From contig CALMAD010000328.1 in the NCBI GenBank assembly GCA_937859105.1, positions 1 through 15,895 of the forward strand: a DNA stretch of 15,895 nucleotides, written 5' to 3'. The translations under genes and the position numbers were made by a program. The notes beneath the pieces were generated by a model. It worked only from the letters and a program-made list of their open reading frames with translations. It made no database searches and was not told the DNA's origin. The DNA is from an uncultured Propionibacteriaceae bacterium. Lineage in GTDB: Bacteria; Actinomycetota; Actinomycetes; Propionibacteriales; Propionibacteriaceae. Shown here piece by piece: positions 7,538 to 14,859 of the stretch; position 1 is the first letter of the stretch; the number at the start of each line of letters is the position of its first letter.

Positions 7538-8728
7538 TCACTCCATGAGGTCGGGCAGGTCGTACGGCCAGCCGGTGTAGCACTCGGCGAGGTACTTCAT
7601 GGAGTCCTTGGAGGAGACCACCGACAGCAGCTCGCCGATCTGGCGCTTCACGACGAACGGGTTGTCGTCGGCGGGGGTGTGCAGCATCTGGGTCATCCAG
7701 TAGCTGAAGTTCTGCGACTTCCAGATGCGCTGCGCGGCACGTGCGCCGTAGGTGTCCAGGTCGGCGCGCGACCCGGTCTTGGCCCACGTGACGAGCGCGG
7801 GGGCGAGCAGGGCGACGTCGCCGAAGGCCAGGTTCAGCCCCTTGGCGCCCGTCGGCGGGACGGTGTGGGCGGCGTCCCCGGCGAGGAACAGGTTGCCGTG
7901 CTGCATGGGCTCCTGGACGAACGAGCGGAACTGCAGCACGACCTTGTCGAAGATCGGGCGGCGCTTGAGCTTGAAGCCGTCCGGGCCCTCGAGGATCGAG
8001 TCGAGGTGGTCCCAGATCCGCTCGTCGGACCAGGCGTCGGCGTCGCACTGGAAGTACATGCGCTGCACCGTGGGCGTCCGCTGGCTGATAGGGGCGAATC
8101 CGCGCGGCGAATGGCAGTAGATGAGCTCGTCGGAGCTGAACGGAGCCTCGGCGAGGATGCCGAACCACGCGAACGGGTAGCGCATCGTGTGCTTGACGCG
8201 GCCGGGGATCAGGTCGCGGCAGCGGCTGCGCGAGCCGTCGGCCCCGACGACGACCTCGCACCGGACCTGCTGGGCGACGCCGTCGGCGTCGGTGAAGCTG
8301 ATCGTCGGGGAGTCGGTGGCGATGTCGAGCACCTCGGTGTCCGTGACGCCGAACCGGACGTCGCCGCCGTCGCGGCGCCGGGCGGCGGCCAGGTCGAGGA
8401 ACACGTCGTTCTGCGGGTACAGCCGCACCGTCTGCCCGACCAGCTTCTTGAAGTCGATGTGGTGGTTCTCCCCGTTGAAGCGCAGGTAGATCCCGCTGTG
8501 CTCGTACCCCTCATCGAGGATGCGCCCGTCGACGCCGGTGTCGGTGAGCATCCGGACGCTGCCGGCCTCCAGGATCCCGGCCCGGTGCGTCCGGGCGATG
8601 AGGTCGTGGTCGCGGTTGTCGATGACGACGTTGTCGACGCCCTCGCGCGCCAGCAGGTGGCTGAGCATGAGTCCGGCAGGGCCGCCGCCGACGATGCCGA
8701 CGCGGGTGGTGGTGATCTGTCTGTCCAT
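7538..8728 (-). CDS. pobA: 4-hydroxybenzoate 3-monooxygenase (p-hydroxybenzoate hydroxylase)
   Basis: This 396-residue flavoprotein is full length for PobA and converts 4-hydroxybenzoate to protocatechuate with FAD, NAD(P)H and oxygen. The FAD fingerprint G-G-G-P-A-G is at 14-19, the D-G motif G-A-D-G at 162-165, the second FAD motif G-D-A-A-H at 284-288, and P-P-T-G-A-K-G-L-N-L-A at 291-301. The substrate pocket is kept: Tyr204, Ser215-Gln-Arg217, Tyr225 and the near-terminal Tyr389 match Tyr201, Ser212/Arg214, Tyr222 and Tyr385 of the Pseudomonas enzyme. The segment at 37-46, which sets the NADPH preference there, is quite different (D-N-R-D-H-D-L). ATG 8728 has AAGGAGG at ideal spacing. 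It is the last gene of the aromatic operon and the best preserved. Confidence 0.95.
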   Translation of the reverse strand: MDRQITTTRVGIVGGGPAGLMLSHLLAREGVDNVVIDNRDHDLIARTHRAGILEAGSVRMLTDTGVDGRILDEGYEHSGIYLRFNGENHHIDFKKLVGQTVRLYPQNDVFLDLAAARRRDGGDVRFGVTDTEVLDIATDSPTISFTDADGVAQQVRCEVVVGADGSRSRCRDLIPGRVKHTMRYPFAWFGILAEAPFSSDELIYCHSPRGFAPISQRTPTVQRMYFQCDADAWSDERIWDHLDSILEGPDGFKLKRRPIFDKVVLQFRSFVQEPMQHGNLFLAGDAAHTVPPTGAKGLNLAFGDVALLAPALVTWAKTGSRADLDTYGARAAQRIWKSQNFSYWMTQMLHTPADDNPFVVKRQIGELLSVVSSKDSMKYLAECYTGWPYDLPDLME

Positions 8729-8777
8729 GGGTCCTCCTTGTCCCTGGGGCGTTGCGGTGCTTGATGCGGCTGGAAAG

Positions 8778-9497
8778 TCACGGGGTGCGGAACGCGTGCT
8801 CCGCCTTGATGCCGGACGCCTCGGCCGAGGCCAGGAAGGCGATCAGCTCGGCGGCCTGCCGGGGGCTTCCGGACGCCGTGGCGACCGCCGCGGTGAACAC
8901 GGTCTCGATCGCGCAGTCGTCGGGGAGGACGCCGAGGATCCGGACGCCGGGCTGGCCGACGAGCTCGCTGAGTTGCTGGAAGCCGAGGTCGACCTCGGCG
9001 GCGGCCAGCGAGGCGGCCACCGGGACGCCGGGGCGGGCCTGGACGAGCCGGTCACTCAGCTCGTCGCTCAACCCCCAGCCCTCGATCATGCGGACCAGGG
9101 CGGTGCCGCTCGGGCCCGTCGAGTAGCCGATGCGGGAGGCCGCGCGCAGGGCAGCGCGCAGCTCGGACGCGTGGGCGAATGCCGGGCCCGGCGGCGGCGT
9201 CGCGCCGTCCGGGTCGTCCGCGGCGTCGTCGCCGGCAGGGACGGCCGCGGCGACCTGGGACAGCACGAGCGGCGTCCGGGTGGCCGGGTCGACGTGGCCG
9301 TCGTCGGCCAGCCGGTCGATCGCCCCGGAGGCGAGCACGACGACGTCGAGCGCCTCACCCGCCGCGACGCGATCGGCGGCGAGCACTCCGCCGACCGACT
9401 CGAAGGCGATGGTCGGCGCGCCGGCGGACGCGGCGGCGTCCGCGAGGGCGGCCAGGACGCCCTTGGTGGCCATGGACGAGATGCCGGAGAGTGTCAC
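8778..9497 (-). CDS. ModA-like substrate-binding-fold protein without signal peptide
   Basis: This 239-residue protein starts at GTG 9497, which overlaps the stop of the aldo/keto reductase gene as GTGA and has AGGAGG just upstream. The opening S-G-I-S-S-M-A-T-K-G-V-L, the central D-V-V-V-L-A-S-G-A-I-D-R-L and the S-T-G-P-S-G-T stretch fit the periplasmic binding fold of the molybdate-binding ModA type. There is no signal peptide and no lipobox, and no permease or ATPase gene follows, so it should be cytoplasmic and not part of an ABC importer. From memory, such proteins recur beside ligJ/ligK-type genes in other bacteria, but I know of no proven role. It might bind a pathway acid or act as an isomerase; the latter is speculation prompted by the missing ligU. 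Confidence 0.75.
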   Translation of the reverse strand: MTLSGISSMATKGVLAALADAAASAGAPTIAFESVGGVLAADRVAAGEALDVVVLASGAIDRLADDGHVDPATRTPLVLSQVAAAVPAGDDAADDPDGATPPPGPAFAHASELRAALRAASRIGYSTGPSGTALVRMIEGWGLSDELSDRLVQARPGVPVAASLAAAEVDLGFQQLSELVGQPGVRILGVLPDDCAIETVFTAAVATASGSPRQAAELIAFLASAEASGIKAEHAFRTP

Positions 9498-10500
9498 GCG
9501 TCCTCCTCGAAGGTGTCGGCGTCCACCTCGCGCGACTGGGCGGCGCTGTAGCGCGGCCCGACGACGGTGGCGTGGTTGACGAGGGCGTCCGCGCGGGCGA
9601 GGACGTCGTCGGAGAGCGTGACATGGACGGCCGCGAGGTTCTCGGCGAGATGGTCGGGGTCGGTCGTCCCCGGGATCGGGACGACCCGTTCGCCGCGGCT
9701 CAGCAGCCACGCCAGCGCGAGTTGCCCCGGCGTGCACCCGGCCTCGGCGGCCAAGTCCGTCCACGCCGGCAGCAGCGCGGCGTTGCCGGGCAGGGGTCGG
9801 GCTGGAAGCGCGGCATGCCGCGGCGCAGGTCGCCGGACTCGAACGCCTGCGGGTCCGGCAGGGCCCCCGTCAGGAACCCGCGGGCGAGTGGGCTGAACGG
9901 GACGAGCGCGACGCCCGTCTGCTCGCAGGCCTCGACGAGGCCCAGTTCGGGGTTGCGGGTCCACAGTGAGCACTCGTTCTGGACGGCCGCGATCGCGGCG
10001 ATTTGCTGCGCCTCGCACAGCCGGGTCGTCGAGACCTCCGACAGGCCGATGGCGCGGATCTTGCCGGCCCCCATGAGGTCGACGAGCCCGCCGACGCTCT
10101 CGGCGATCGGCACCGTCTTGTCCCAGCGGTGCAGGTAGTACAGGTCGATGACGTCCACCCCCAGGCGCCGCAGCGAGGCGTCGCAGTGCGCCCGCAGCGT
10201 CTCGGGGCGTCCGTCGATCGTCTTGACGCCGTCCACCAGCCCCATCCCGCCCTTGGACGCGACGACGACCTCGTCGCGCCGCCCGGCGATGGCCCGGCCG
10301 ACGAACTCCTCGTTGCGGCCGGCCCCGTACAGGGCGGCCGTGTCGAGGAACGTGACGCCGGCGTCCAACGCCTGCCGGATCAGCGCGACGCCGTCCTCGG
10401 GCGACGGCGGGACGCCGTAGCCGTAGCTCAGCGGCATGCAGCCGAGGCCGAGCGCGCTGACCGTCAGCGGGCCGATGGTGCGGGTGGGCAGCGTGCTCAT
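9494..10500 (-). pseudogene. Aldo/keto reductase, frameshifted near residue 235
   Basis: The gene starts at ATG 10500, overlapping the ligI stop as ATGA. The first frame encodes a clear aldo/keto reductase barrel of the AKR11/13 kind: F-L-D-T-A-A-L-Y at 51-58 (Asp53, Tyr58), A-S-K at 81-83 (Lys83) and Y-Y-L-H at 121-124 (His124) form the catalytic tetrad. After F-Q-P-D-P the frame is lost at a run of four C's (plus-strand G's 9793-9796). The rest continues one frame over with L-P-G-N, then A-G-C-T-P-G-Q-L-A-L-A-W-L-L and the C-terminal V-P-I-P-G-T-T motif, ending at 9494. Adding one C restores a 335-residue protein. As written, translation ends at 9700 after 266 residues, without the cofactor-binding C-terminal region. 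Either a real null mutation or a sequence error is possible. Confidence 0.85.
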
Positions 10501-10721
10501 CGGCCGAGCTGCTCCTCGAGCTGGCCGAGCACCCGGTAGCAGTCGATGACGCGGCGGAACGACGAGTTCGGCTCGCGCCCCTCCCGGATCGCGGCGACGA
10601 ACTCGCGGTCCTGCAGCTCGATGCCGTTCATGCTGACGTCGACGTGCGAGACGTCGATCGGCTCCTCCTTGCCGTTCACGAGGTCGTCGTAGCGGGCGAT
10701 GTAGGTGCCGGTGTCGCCGAT
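10497..10721 (-). pseudogene. ligC: C-terminal remnant of LigC-type semialdehyde dehydrogenase
   Basis: Residues 301-374 of the fused frame start I-G-D-T-G-T-Y-I-A-R-Y-D-D-L and continue with S-M-N-G-I-E-L-Q-D-R-E-F and I-R-E-G-R-E-P-N-S-S. They end C-Y-R-V-L-G-Q-L-E-E-Q-L. As I recall the family, this closely follows the last quarter of 4-carboxy-2-hydroxymuconate-6-semialdehyde dehydrogenase (LigC/PmdC, Gfo/Idh/MocA family). LigC makes the pyrone that LigI uses. The Rossmann NADP-binding half and the catalytic region are absent, so this piece cannot be a working dehydrogenase. The junction with LigI lies between 10722 and 10721. Confidence 0.85.
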
Positions 10722-11621
10722 GTCCACGAGCAGGCGCTGCTGGGCGTCCGGCGTGGTCGCGATGTGCGGAATGACGTCGACCAGCAGCCCGTCGTCGGGC
10801 ATGTGGCTCTTCAGGTTGCGGTGCGGCCAGTCGGTGCCCCACAGGACGCGGTCGCCGAACTCGTCGACCACGCGCCGGGCGAACGGGACGACGTCGGTGT
10901 AGGCGTTCCGCTCGCCGTCGAGCGCGCGGGGGCCGGTCGTGCTGAGCCGCTCGGGGCAGGTGACCTTGCACCACACTTCGGGCTTGTCGCGCATCAACTG
11001 CAGGAACTGCCCGAAGGCGGGGCCGTCCGGGTCTTGCGTGACGTCGGGGCGTCCCATGTGGTCGACGACGACCGGCGTCGGGATGCCCGCGAAGAAGTCG
11101 TACAGGTCGGGAAGGTCGTTGGCCTCGAAGTAGATGACGACGTGCCAGCCGAGCGGCGTGATTTTCTCGACGATCTCGTGCAGCGAGTCGGTCGGCACCC
11201 GGTCGACGAGCCGCTTGACGAAGTTGAACCGGACGCCGCGGACCCCGGCCTCGTGCAGGGCGGCGAGCTCGTCGGGGGTGACGTCGCGACGGACGGTCGC
11301 CACGCCGCGCGCCCGGCCCTCGCTGCGGCGCAGTGCATCGACGAGCGCGCGGTTGTCGGCGCCGTGGCAGGTCGCCTGGACGATGACGTTGCGCTGGAAG
11401 CCCAGGTGGTCGCGCAGCGCGAACAGTTGCTCGGCCGACGCGTCGCAGGGGGTGTACTTCCGCTCCGGGGCGTACGGGAACTGCGCGCCGGGCCCGAACA
11501 CGTGGCAGTGGGCGTCCACCGAGCCGGCGGGCACACGGAAGGCGGGCGTGCTCGGCCCGTCGTACCAGTCCAGCCAGCCTTCGGTCTTGGTGAAGCCGCC
11601 GGTCGTCTCGCCGTGGCGCAT
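10497..11621 (-). CDS. ligI: LigI-type 2-pyrone-4,6-dicarboxylate hydrolase fused to a LigC tail
   Basis: This is an open frame of 374 residues from ATG 11621 (GAAAGGAG six to eight bases upstream). Residues 1-300 are a LigI/amidohydrolase-2 protein. They show the H-x-H pair His38/His40 in V-D-A-H-C-H-V-F-G-P, V-V-D-H-M-G with His188, and W-G-T-D-W-P-H with the catalytic Asp264, and end at Q-R-L-L-V-D. LigI hydrolyses the lactone 2-pyrone-4,6-dicarboxylate to 4-oxalomesaconate. Its normal ending (L-L-V-D-N-P followed by a few residues) is replaced from residue 301 by I-G-D-T-G-T-Y-I-A-R-Y, which belongs to a different enzyme (see the ligC remnant). All LigI active-site residues are present, so hydrolase activity may survive the added tail. 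The gene lies 25 bases after ligK and overlaps the next gene by ATGA. Confidence 0.9.
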   Translation of the reverse strand: MRHGETTGGFTKTEGWLDWYDGPSTPAFRVPAGSVDAHCHVFGPGAQFPYAPERKYTPCDASAEQLFALRDHLGFQRNVIVQATCHGADNRALVDALRRSEGRARGVATVRRDVTPDELAALHEAGVRGVRFNFVKRLVDRVPTDSLHEIVEKITPLGWHVVIYFEANDLPDLYDFFAGIPTPVVVDHMGRPDVTQDPDGPAFGQFLQLMRDKPEVWCKVTCPERLSTTGPRALDGERNAYTDVVPFARRVVDEFGDRVLWGTDWPHRNLKSHMPDDGLLVDVIPHIATTPDAQQRLLVDIGDTGTYIARYDDLVNGKEEPIDVSHVDVSMNGIELQDREFVAAIREGREPNSSFRRVIDCYRVLGQLEEQLGR

Positions 11622-11646
11622 CGGTGCTCCTTTCTCGCGTCCGGGG

Positions 11647-12336
11647 TCAGTCGACGTAGGTGAGCCCGGCCTCGGCCAGCGGCTCGCGCATCTTGTACAG
11701 ATCCAGCCCGAGGACGCCGTCGCGGAACTTCGCCCGCTTGGACTCCTCGTTCGCCTCGCGCTTCGCCGCCGCCTCGGCGACGGCCCCGGCCAGCTCACGG
11801 GGGACGACGACGACGCCGTCGACGTCCGCGACCACGACGTCACCCGGGTTGACCACGGCGTTCGCGACGACCACGGGGATGTTCACCGAGCCCAGCGTCG
11901 CCTTCACCGTGCCCTTGGCGTTGATCGCGCGGCTGAAGACGGGGAAGTCCATCTCCTCGAGGTCGGCGATGTCCCGGACGCCCCCGTCGATCACGAGGCC
12001 GGCGCAGCCGTGCGCCTTGAGCGACGTGGCGAGCAGCTCGCCGAAGAAGCCGTCCTCGCTTTCGGTGGTGCAGCCGGCCACGAGGACATCGCCCTCGCGG
12101 ATCTGCTCGGCGGCCACGTGGAGCATCCAGCTGTCGCCGGGCTGCAGCAGGACGGTGACGGCCGGGCCGCACAGCTTCGCGCCGCGATAGACGGGGCGCA
12201 GGTAGGGGCGCATCAGCCCGACGCGGCCCATCGCCTCGTGGATCGTGGCGACGCCGAACTGAGAGAGCGCGGCGACGGCGTCCGGGTCGGGACGCTCGAT
12301 CGTGGTGTGGACGATGCCCAGGTTGTTGAGACGCAT
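11647..12336 (-). CDS. ligK: 4-carboxy-4-hydroxy-2-oxoadipate aldolase
   Basis: This 229-residue protein has the usual length for LigK/PmdF. It cleaves 4-carboxy-4-hydroxy-2-oxoadipate to pyruvate and oxaloacetate and can often decarboxylate oxaloacetate; the fold is that of the RraA/class II HMG-CHA aldolases. Visible marks are [10 protein letters not shown] at 96-105 (pyruvate site), V-I-D-G-G-V-R-D at 115-122 with the catalytic Arg121 and metal ligand Asp122, and [15 protein letters not shown] toward the C-terminus. ATG 12336 has GAAAGGAG at good spacing. It starts 11 bases after ligJ in the same transcript. Confidence 0.94.
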   Translation of the reverse strand: MRLNNLGIVHTTIERPDPDAVAALSQFGVATIHEAMGRVGLMRPYLRPVYRGAKLCGPAVTVLLQPGDSWMLHVAAEQIREGDVLVAGCTTESEDGFFGELLATSLKAHGCAGLVIDGGVRDIADLEEMDFPVFSRAINAKGTVKATLGSVNIPVVVANAVVNPGDVVVADVDGVVVVPRELAGAVAEAAAKREANEESKRAKFRDGVLGLDLYKMREPLAEAGLTYVD

Positions 12337-12347
12337 GGTTGCTCCTT

Positions 12348-13376
12348 TCACAGGCCGCGCGCCGCGAGGGCGCGGTCGGCGCGGGGGTACACGCGGCGGG
12401 CGTTGGCCTCGAACACCTGCGCGCGCTCGGCGTCGGTGAGGTTCGCGGTGGCGTCCACGTAGCGCTTGGTGTCGTCGAAGTAGTGGCCGGTGTCGGGGTC
12501 GACGTCGCGGACGGCGCCGATCATCTCGGAGGCGAACAGGATGTTCTCGACGGGCACGACGGTCGTGAGCAGGTCGATGCCGGGCTGGTGGTAGACGCAG
12601 GTGTCGAAGAACACGTTGCCCAGCAGGTGCTCCTCCAGCGGCGGCTTCTTCAGGGCCATGGCGAGCCCGCGGAAGCGGCCCCAGTGGTAGGGGACGGCCC
12701 GGCCGCCGTGCGGGATGACGAGCTTCAACGTCGGGAAGTCGGCGAACAGGTCGCCCTGGATGAGTTGCATCACGGCGGTCGTGTCGGCGTTGAGGTAGTG
12801 CGCGCCGGTCGTGTGGAAGGCCGGGGTGCACGACGTGCTCACGTGGACCATGGCGGGGATCTCGTACTCGACGAGCTTCTCGTACAGGGGGTACCAACTC
12901 CGGTCGGTGAGCGGCGGGGAGGTCCAGTGGCCGCCCGACGGGTCGGGGTTCAGATTGACCGTCACGGCGCCCAGCTCTTCCACCGCGCGGACGAGCTCGG
13001 GCACGCTCGTCTCCGGGGCAGCGCCGGGGGACTGCGGCAGCATCGCGCCCACGAGGAAGCGGTCCGGGTACAGCGCGCTGACGCGGGCCACCAGATCGTT
13101 GCAGATGCGCGCCCACGTTTTGCTGACCTTCAGGTCGCCGATGTGGTGGGCCATGAAGGACGCCCGCGGGCTGAAGATCGTCACGTCGCTGCCGCGCTCG
13201 TTCATGAGGCGCAACTGGTTGGCCTCGATCGTCTGGCGGATGTCGTCGTCGCTGATGGCCAGGGCGTCCGGGTCGGGCCGGGGGCCGCTGCCGTCGGCGA
13301 ACGCGATCTGAAGGTCGCGCCACGCTCCCAACTGTTGGGGGGCCGTCGTGCAGTGGCCGTGGATGTCGATGATCAT
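12348..13376 (-). CDS. ligJ: 4-oxalomesaconate hydratase
   Basis: This 342-residue member of the amidohydrolase-2 family is the same length as the Sphingobium LigJ. It adds water to 4-oxalomesaconate to give 4-carboxy-4-hydroxy-2-oxoadipate, the LigK substrate. Likely metal and active-site residues are His6 and His8 (D-I-H-G-H), His178 (A-M-V-H-V-S), His223 (I-P-H-G-G) and Glu284 (F-A-S-E-M). Family blocks such as F-S-P-R-A-S, M-L-P-Q-S-P, N-L-N-P-D-P and [10 protein letters not shown] are intact. The usual third Gly after I-P-H-G-G is Arg226 here. The ATG at 13376 has GGAG upstream at slightly long spacing. It lies 43 bases downstream of the transporter gene. Confidence 0.93.
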   Translation of the reverse strand: MIIDIHGHCTTAPQQLGAWRDLQIAFADGSGPRPDPDALAISDDDIRQTIEANQLRLMNERGSDVTIFSPRASFMAHHIGDLKVSKTWARICNDLVARVSALYPDRFLVGAMLPQSPGAAPETSVPELVRAVEELGAVTVNLNPDPSGGHWTSPPLTDRSWYPLYEKLVEYEIPAMVHVSTSCTPAFHTTGAHYLNADTTAVMQLIQGDLFADFPTLKLVIPHGGRAVPYHWGRFRGLAMALKKPPLEEHLLGNVFFDTCVYHQPGIDLLTTVVPVENILFASEMIGAVRDVDPDTGHYFDDTKRYVDATANLTDAERAQVFEANARRVYPRADRALAARGL

Positions 13377-13419
13377 GCGAGTACTCCGATGTGCGGTGAG
13401 GGTCGGTGGGCGGGTGCGC

Positions 13420-14667
13420 TCAGGCGTCCGGCTGGTCGAGCGTGGGCGGATGGGCGGGCACGATCGCGATCGCGCCGAGCGCGAGCAGGGCGACCAGTGC
13501 GAAGACGTAGAAGCCCCACGGGTGCCCCAGGCCGGCCTGCACGAGGCCGCCGGTGACGAGCGGTCCGAGGATCGCGCCGAGGCGTCCGACGCCGGAGGTG
13601 AGGCCGAGGGCCGTCGCGCGGACGTCGGCGTGGAAGAGGTGCGACACCAGCGCGTAGATGAGGACCTGGGCGCTGAACACGAAGACACCGGCGACGAACA
13701 CGACGGAGTTGAGCAGCAGCGGGTTGGTCATGCGCACCGACAACAGGGCGAGGAACACCGCCCCGACCGCGAACCACACCAGGATCGAGGGCTTGATGCC
13801 CTTGGTGTCGCCGACCCAGCCGGCCAGCAGAAGGCCCACGACGGCGCCGACGTTCATGATGAAGAGCATCACCAGGGACGAGCCCAGGGAGTAGCCGGCG
13901 GCCCGCATGATCTGCGGCAGCCAGGTGAGCAGGCCGTAGACGAGCAGCAGACCCATGAACGAGCCGAGCCACAGGCCCAGGCTAGGGCGCAGGTAAGGAC
14001 GCCGGAGCAGGGACGACAGCGGGACGGTGGGGGCATCCGCGGTGCGGGTCGGCTTGGACTCGGGCAGGGCCTTCCACATGATCGGCAGTAGGACGATGCC
14101 GATGGCCCCGCCGACCCAGAAGAGCCACTGCCAGTGCGGCAGCACGGCGATCGCGACCAGGGAGGCCACCGCCGCACCGACGTGGTAGCCGGTCATCGTG
14201 ATCGTCGCCGACTTGGCCCGGTGAGCCGCCGGCGTCACCTCGGCCAATCGCCAGCGCGGCGGGCATGCAGGCGCCCAACCCGAGACCGGCGACGAAGCGA
14301 AGGCCGGCGAACATCGCGACCGACGTCGACAGCGGCTGCAGCAACGTGAAGACGGAGAAGACGAGCACCGAGCCCATGAGGGCCACGCGGCGCCCGAGAC
14401 GGTCGGCGATCGGGCCGATGCCGCTGGCGCCCAGGCCGACGCCGATGAGCGACAGCGTGGCGATGAAGGTCGTCTCCGGGACGCCCATGCCCAGGTATTT
14501 GGCCTGGAGGAACGTGGGGATGATCGCGCCCAGCGTGACCAACTCGAAGCCCTCCAGCGTCACGGTGAGCCACGACAGGACGGCGGCGACGATCTGGCCG
14601 CGGCTCGCTCCGGCGCGGACGCGGTCGACGAGAGAAACCCCCCGCGCTGCGTGGTTGCGTGGGTCAT
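13420..14667 (-). pseudogene. MFS aromatic-acid transporter (PcaK/PmdK-like) with two compensating frameshifts
   Basis: The start is ATG 14667 with AGGAG six bases upstream, the same leader as ligK and ligI. After about nine codons the frame breaks at a run of six G's (plus-strand C's 14638-14643). The conserved reading resumes one frame over as S-L-V-D-R-V-R-A-G. This frame holds TM1 with E-G-F-E (D-G-F-D in many aromatic-acid:H+ symporters) and the MFS motif G-P-I-A-D-R-L-G-R-R. It breaks again at 14246-14248, where ATTGGCC stands for expected ATGGCC, and returns to the first frame for the rest (A-E-V-T-P-A-A-H-R to the end). The two shifts cancel: 1248 bases, 415 residues if repaired. As written the product stops after about 35 residues. 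The downstream frame has a possible TTG start but would lack the first helices. Confidence 0.85.
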
Positions 14668-14859
14668 GGTGCTCCTGTCAAGACGAGGATCGAGTTGTGC
14701 CGGGGGCGGGCGGCACGGCAGATCGCGGCACGCCGAGTTGAATGGACGTTGACCAGGGGGGACGCTGCGATGCGCCTCCTGGACACGTCCACGTCAAGCC
14801 AGCACCTCGCTACTTATCCAATAGATCATTCTCGGAGTTGGTATCGATAGCATCGATAC
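14668..14859. promoter_or_regulatory. Divergent promoter region between the aromatic operon and its LysR gene
   Basis: These 192 bases separate the minus-strand operon from the plus-strand regulator and hold no convincing ORF. Most of it is G/C-rich, but 14811-14860 is clearly more A/T-rich, as expected for a promoter pair. Good -35/-10 pairs for the operon are not obvious. TTGACG on the minus strand near 14790 is one weak -35 candidate. Confidence 0.5.
14841..14859. promoter_or_regulatory. LysR-type operator: perfect inverted repeat abutting the regulator start
   Basis: GTATCGAT-AGC-ATCGATAC has perfect eight-base arms around a three-base centre. It contains the LysR consensus T-N11-A (T14844 to A14856). 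It ends on the base before the LysR ATG. The centre TAGCAT (14848-14853) also fits a -10 box whose start point would fall at the ATG. Binding here should shut off the regulator's own gene and could activate the divergent operon. Confidence 0.6.

Noticed and set aside
6215..8764. An 849-codon plus-strand frame across the FUSC gene and the pobA antisense strand
   Set aside because: Its composition is Arg/Ala/Gly-rich with no domain, while both FUSC and PobA in the competing frames have clear family motifs and ribosome sites.
10497..11621. LigI–LigC as a working bifunctional enzyme
   Set aside because: The LigC part lacks the nucleotide-binding and catalytic regions, so a dehydrogenase activity is not supported. 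A structural effect on LigI is all that remains possible.
13420..14247. The C-terminal transporter frame as a separate shorter gene with a TTG start
   Set aside because: It begins in the middle of the conserved transporter core, has no ribosome site, and the missing first helices are present just upstream in another frame. A frameshift explains it better.
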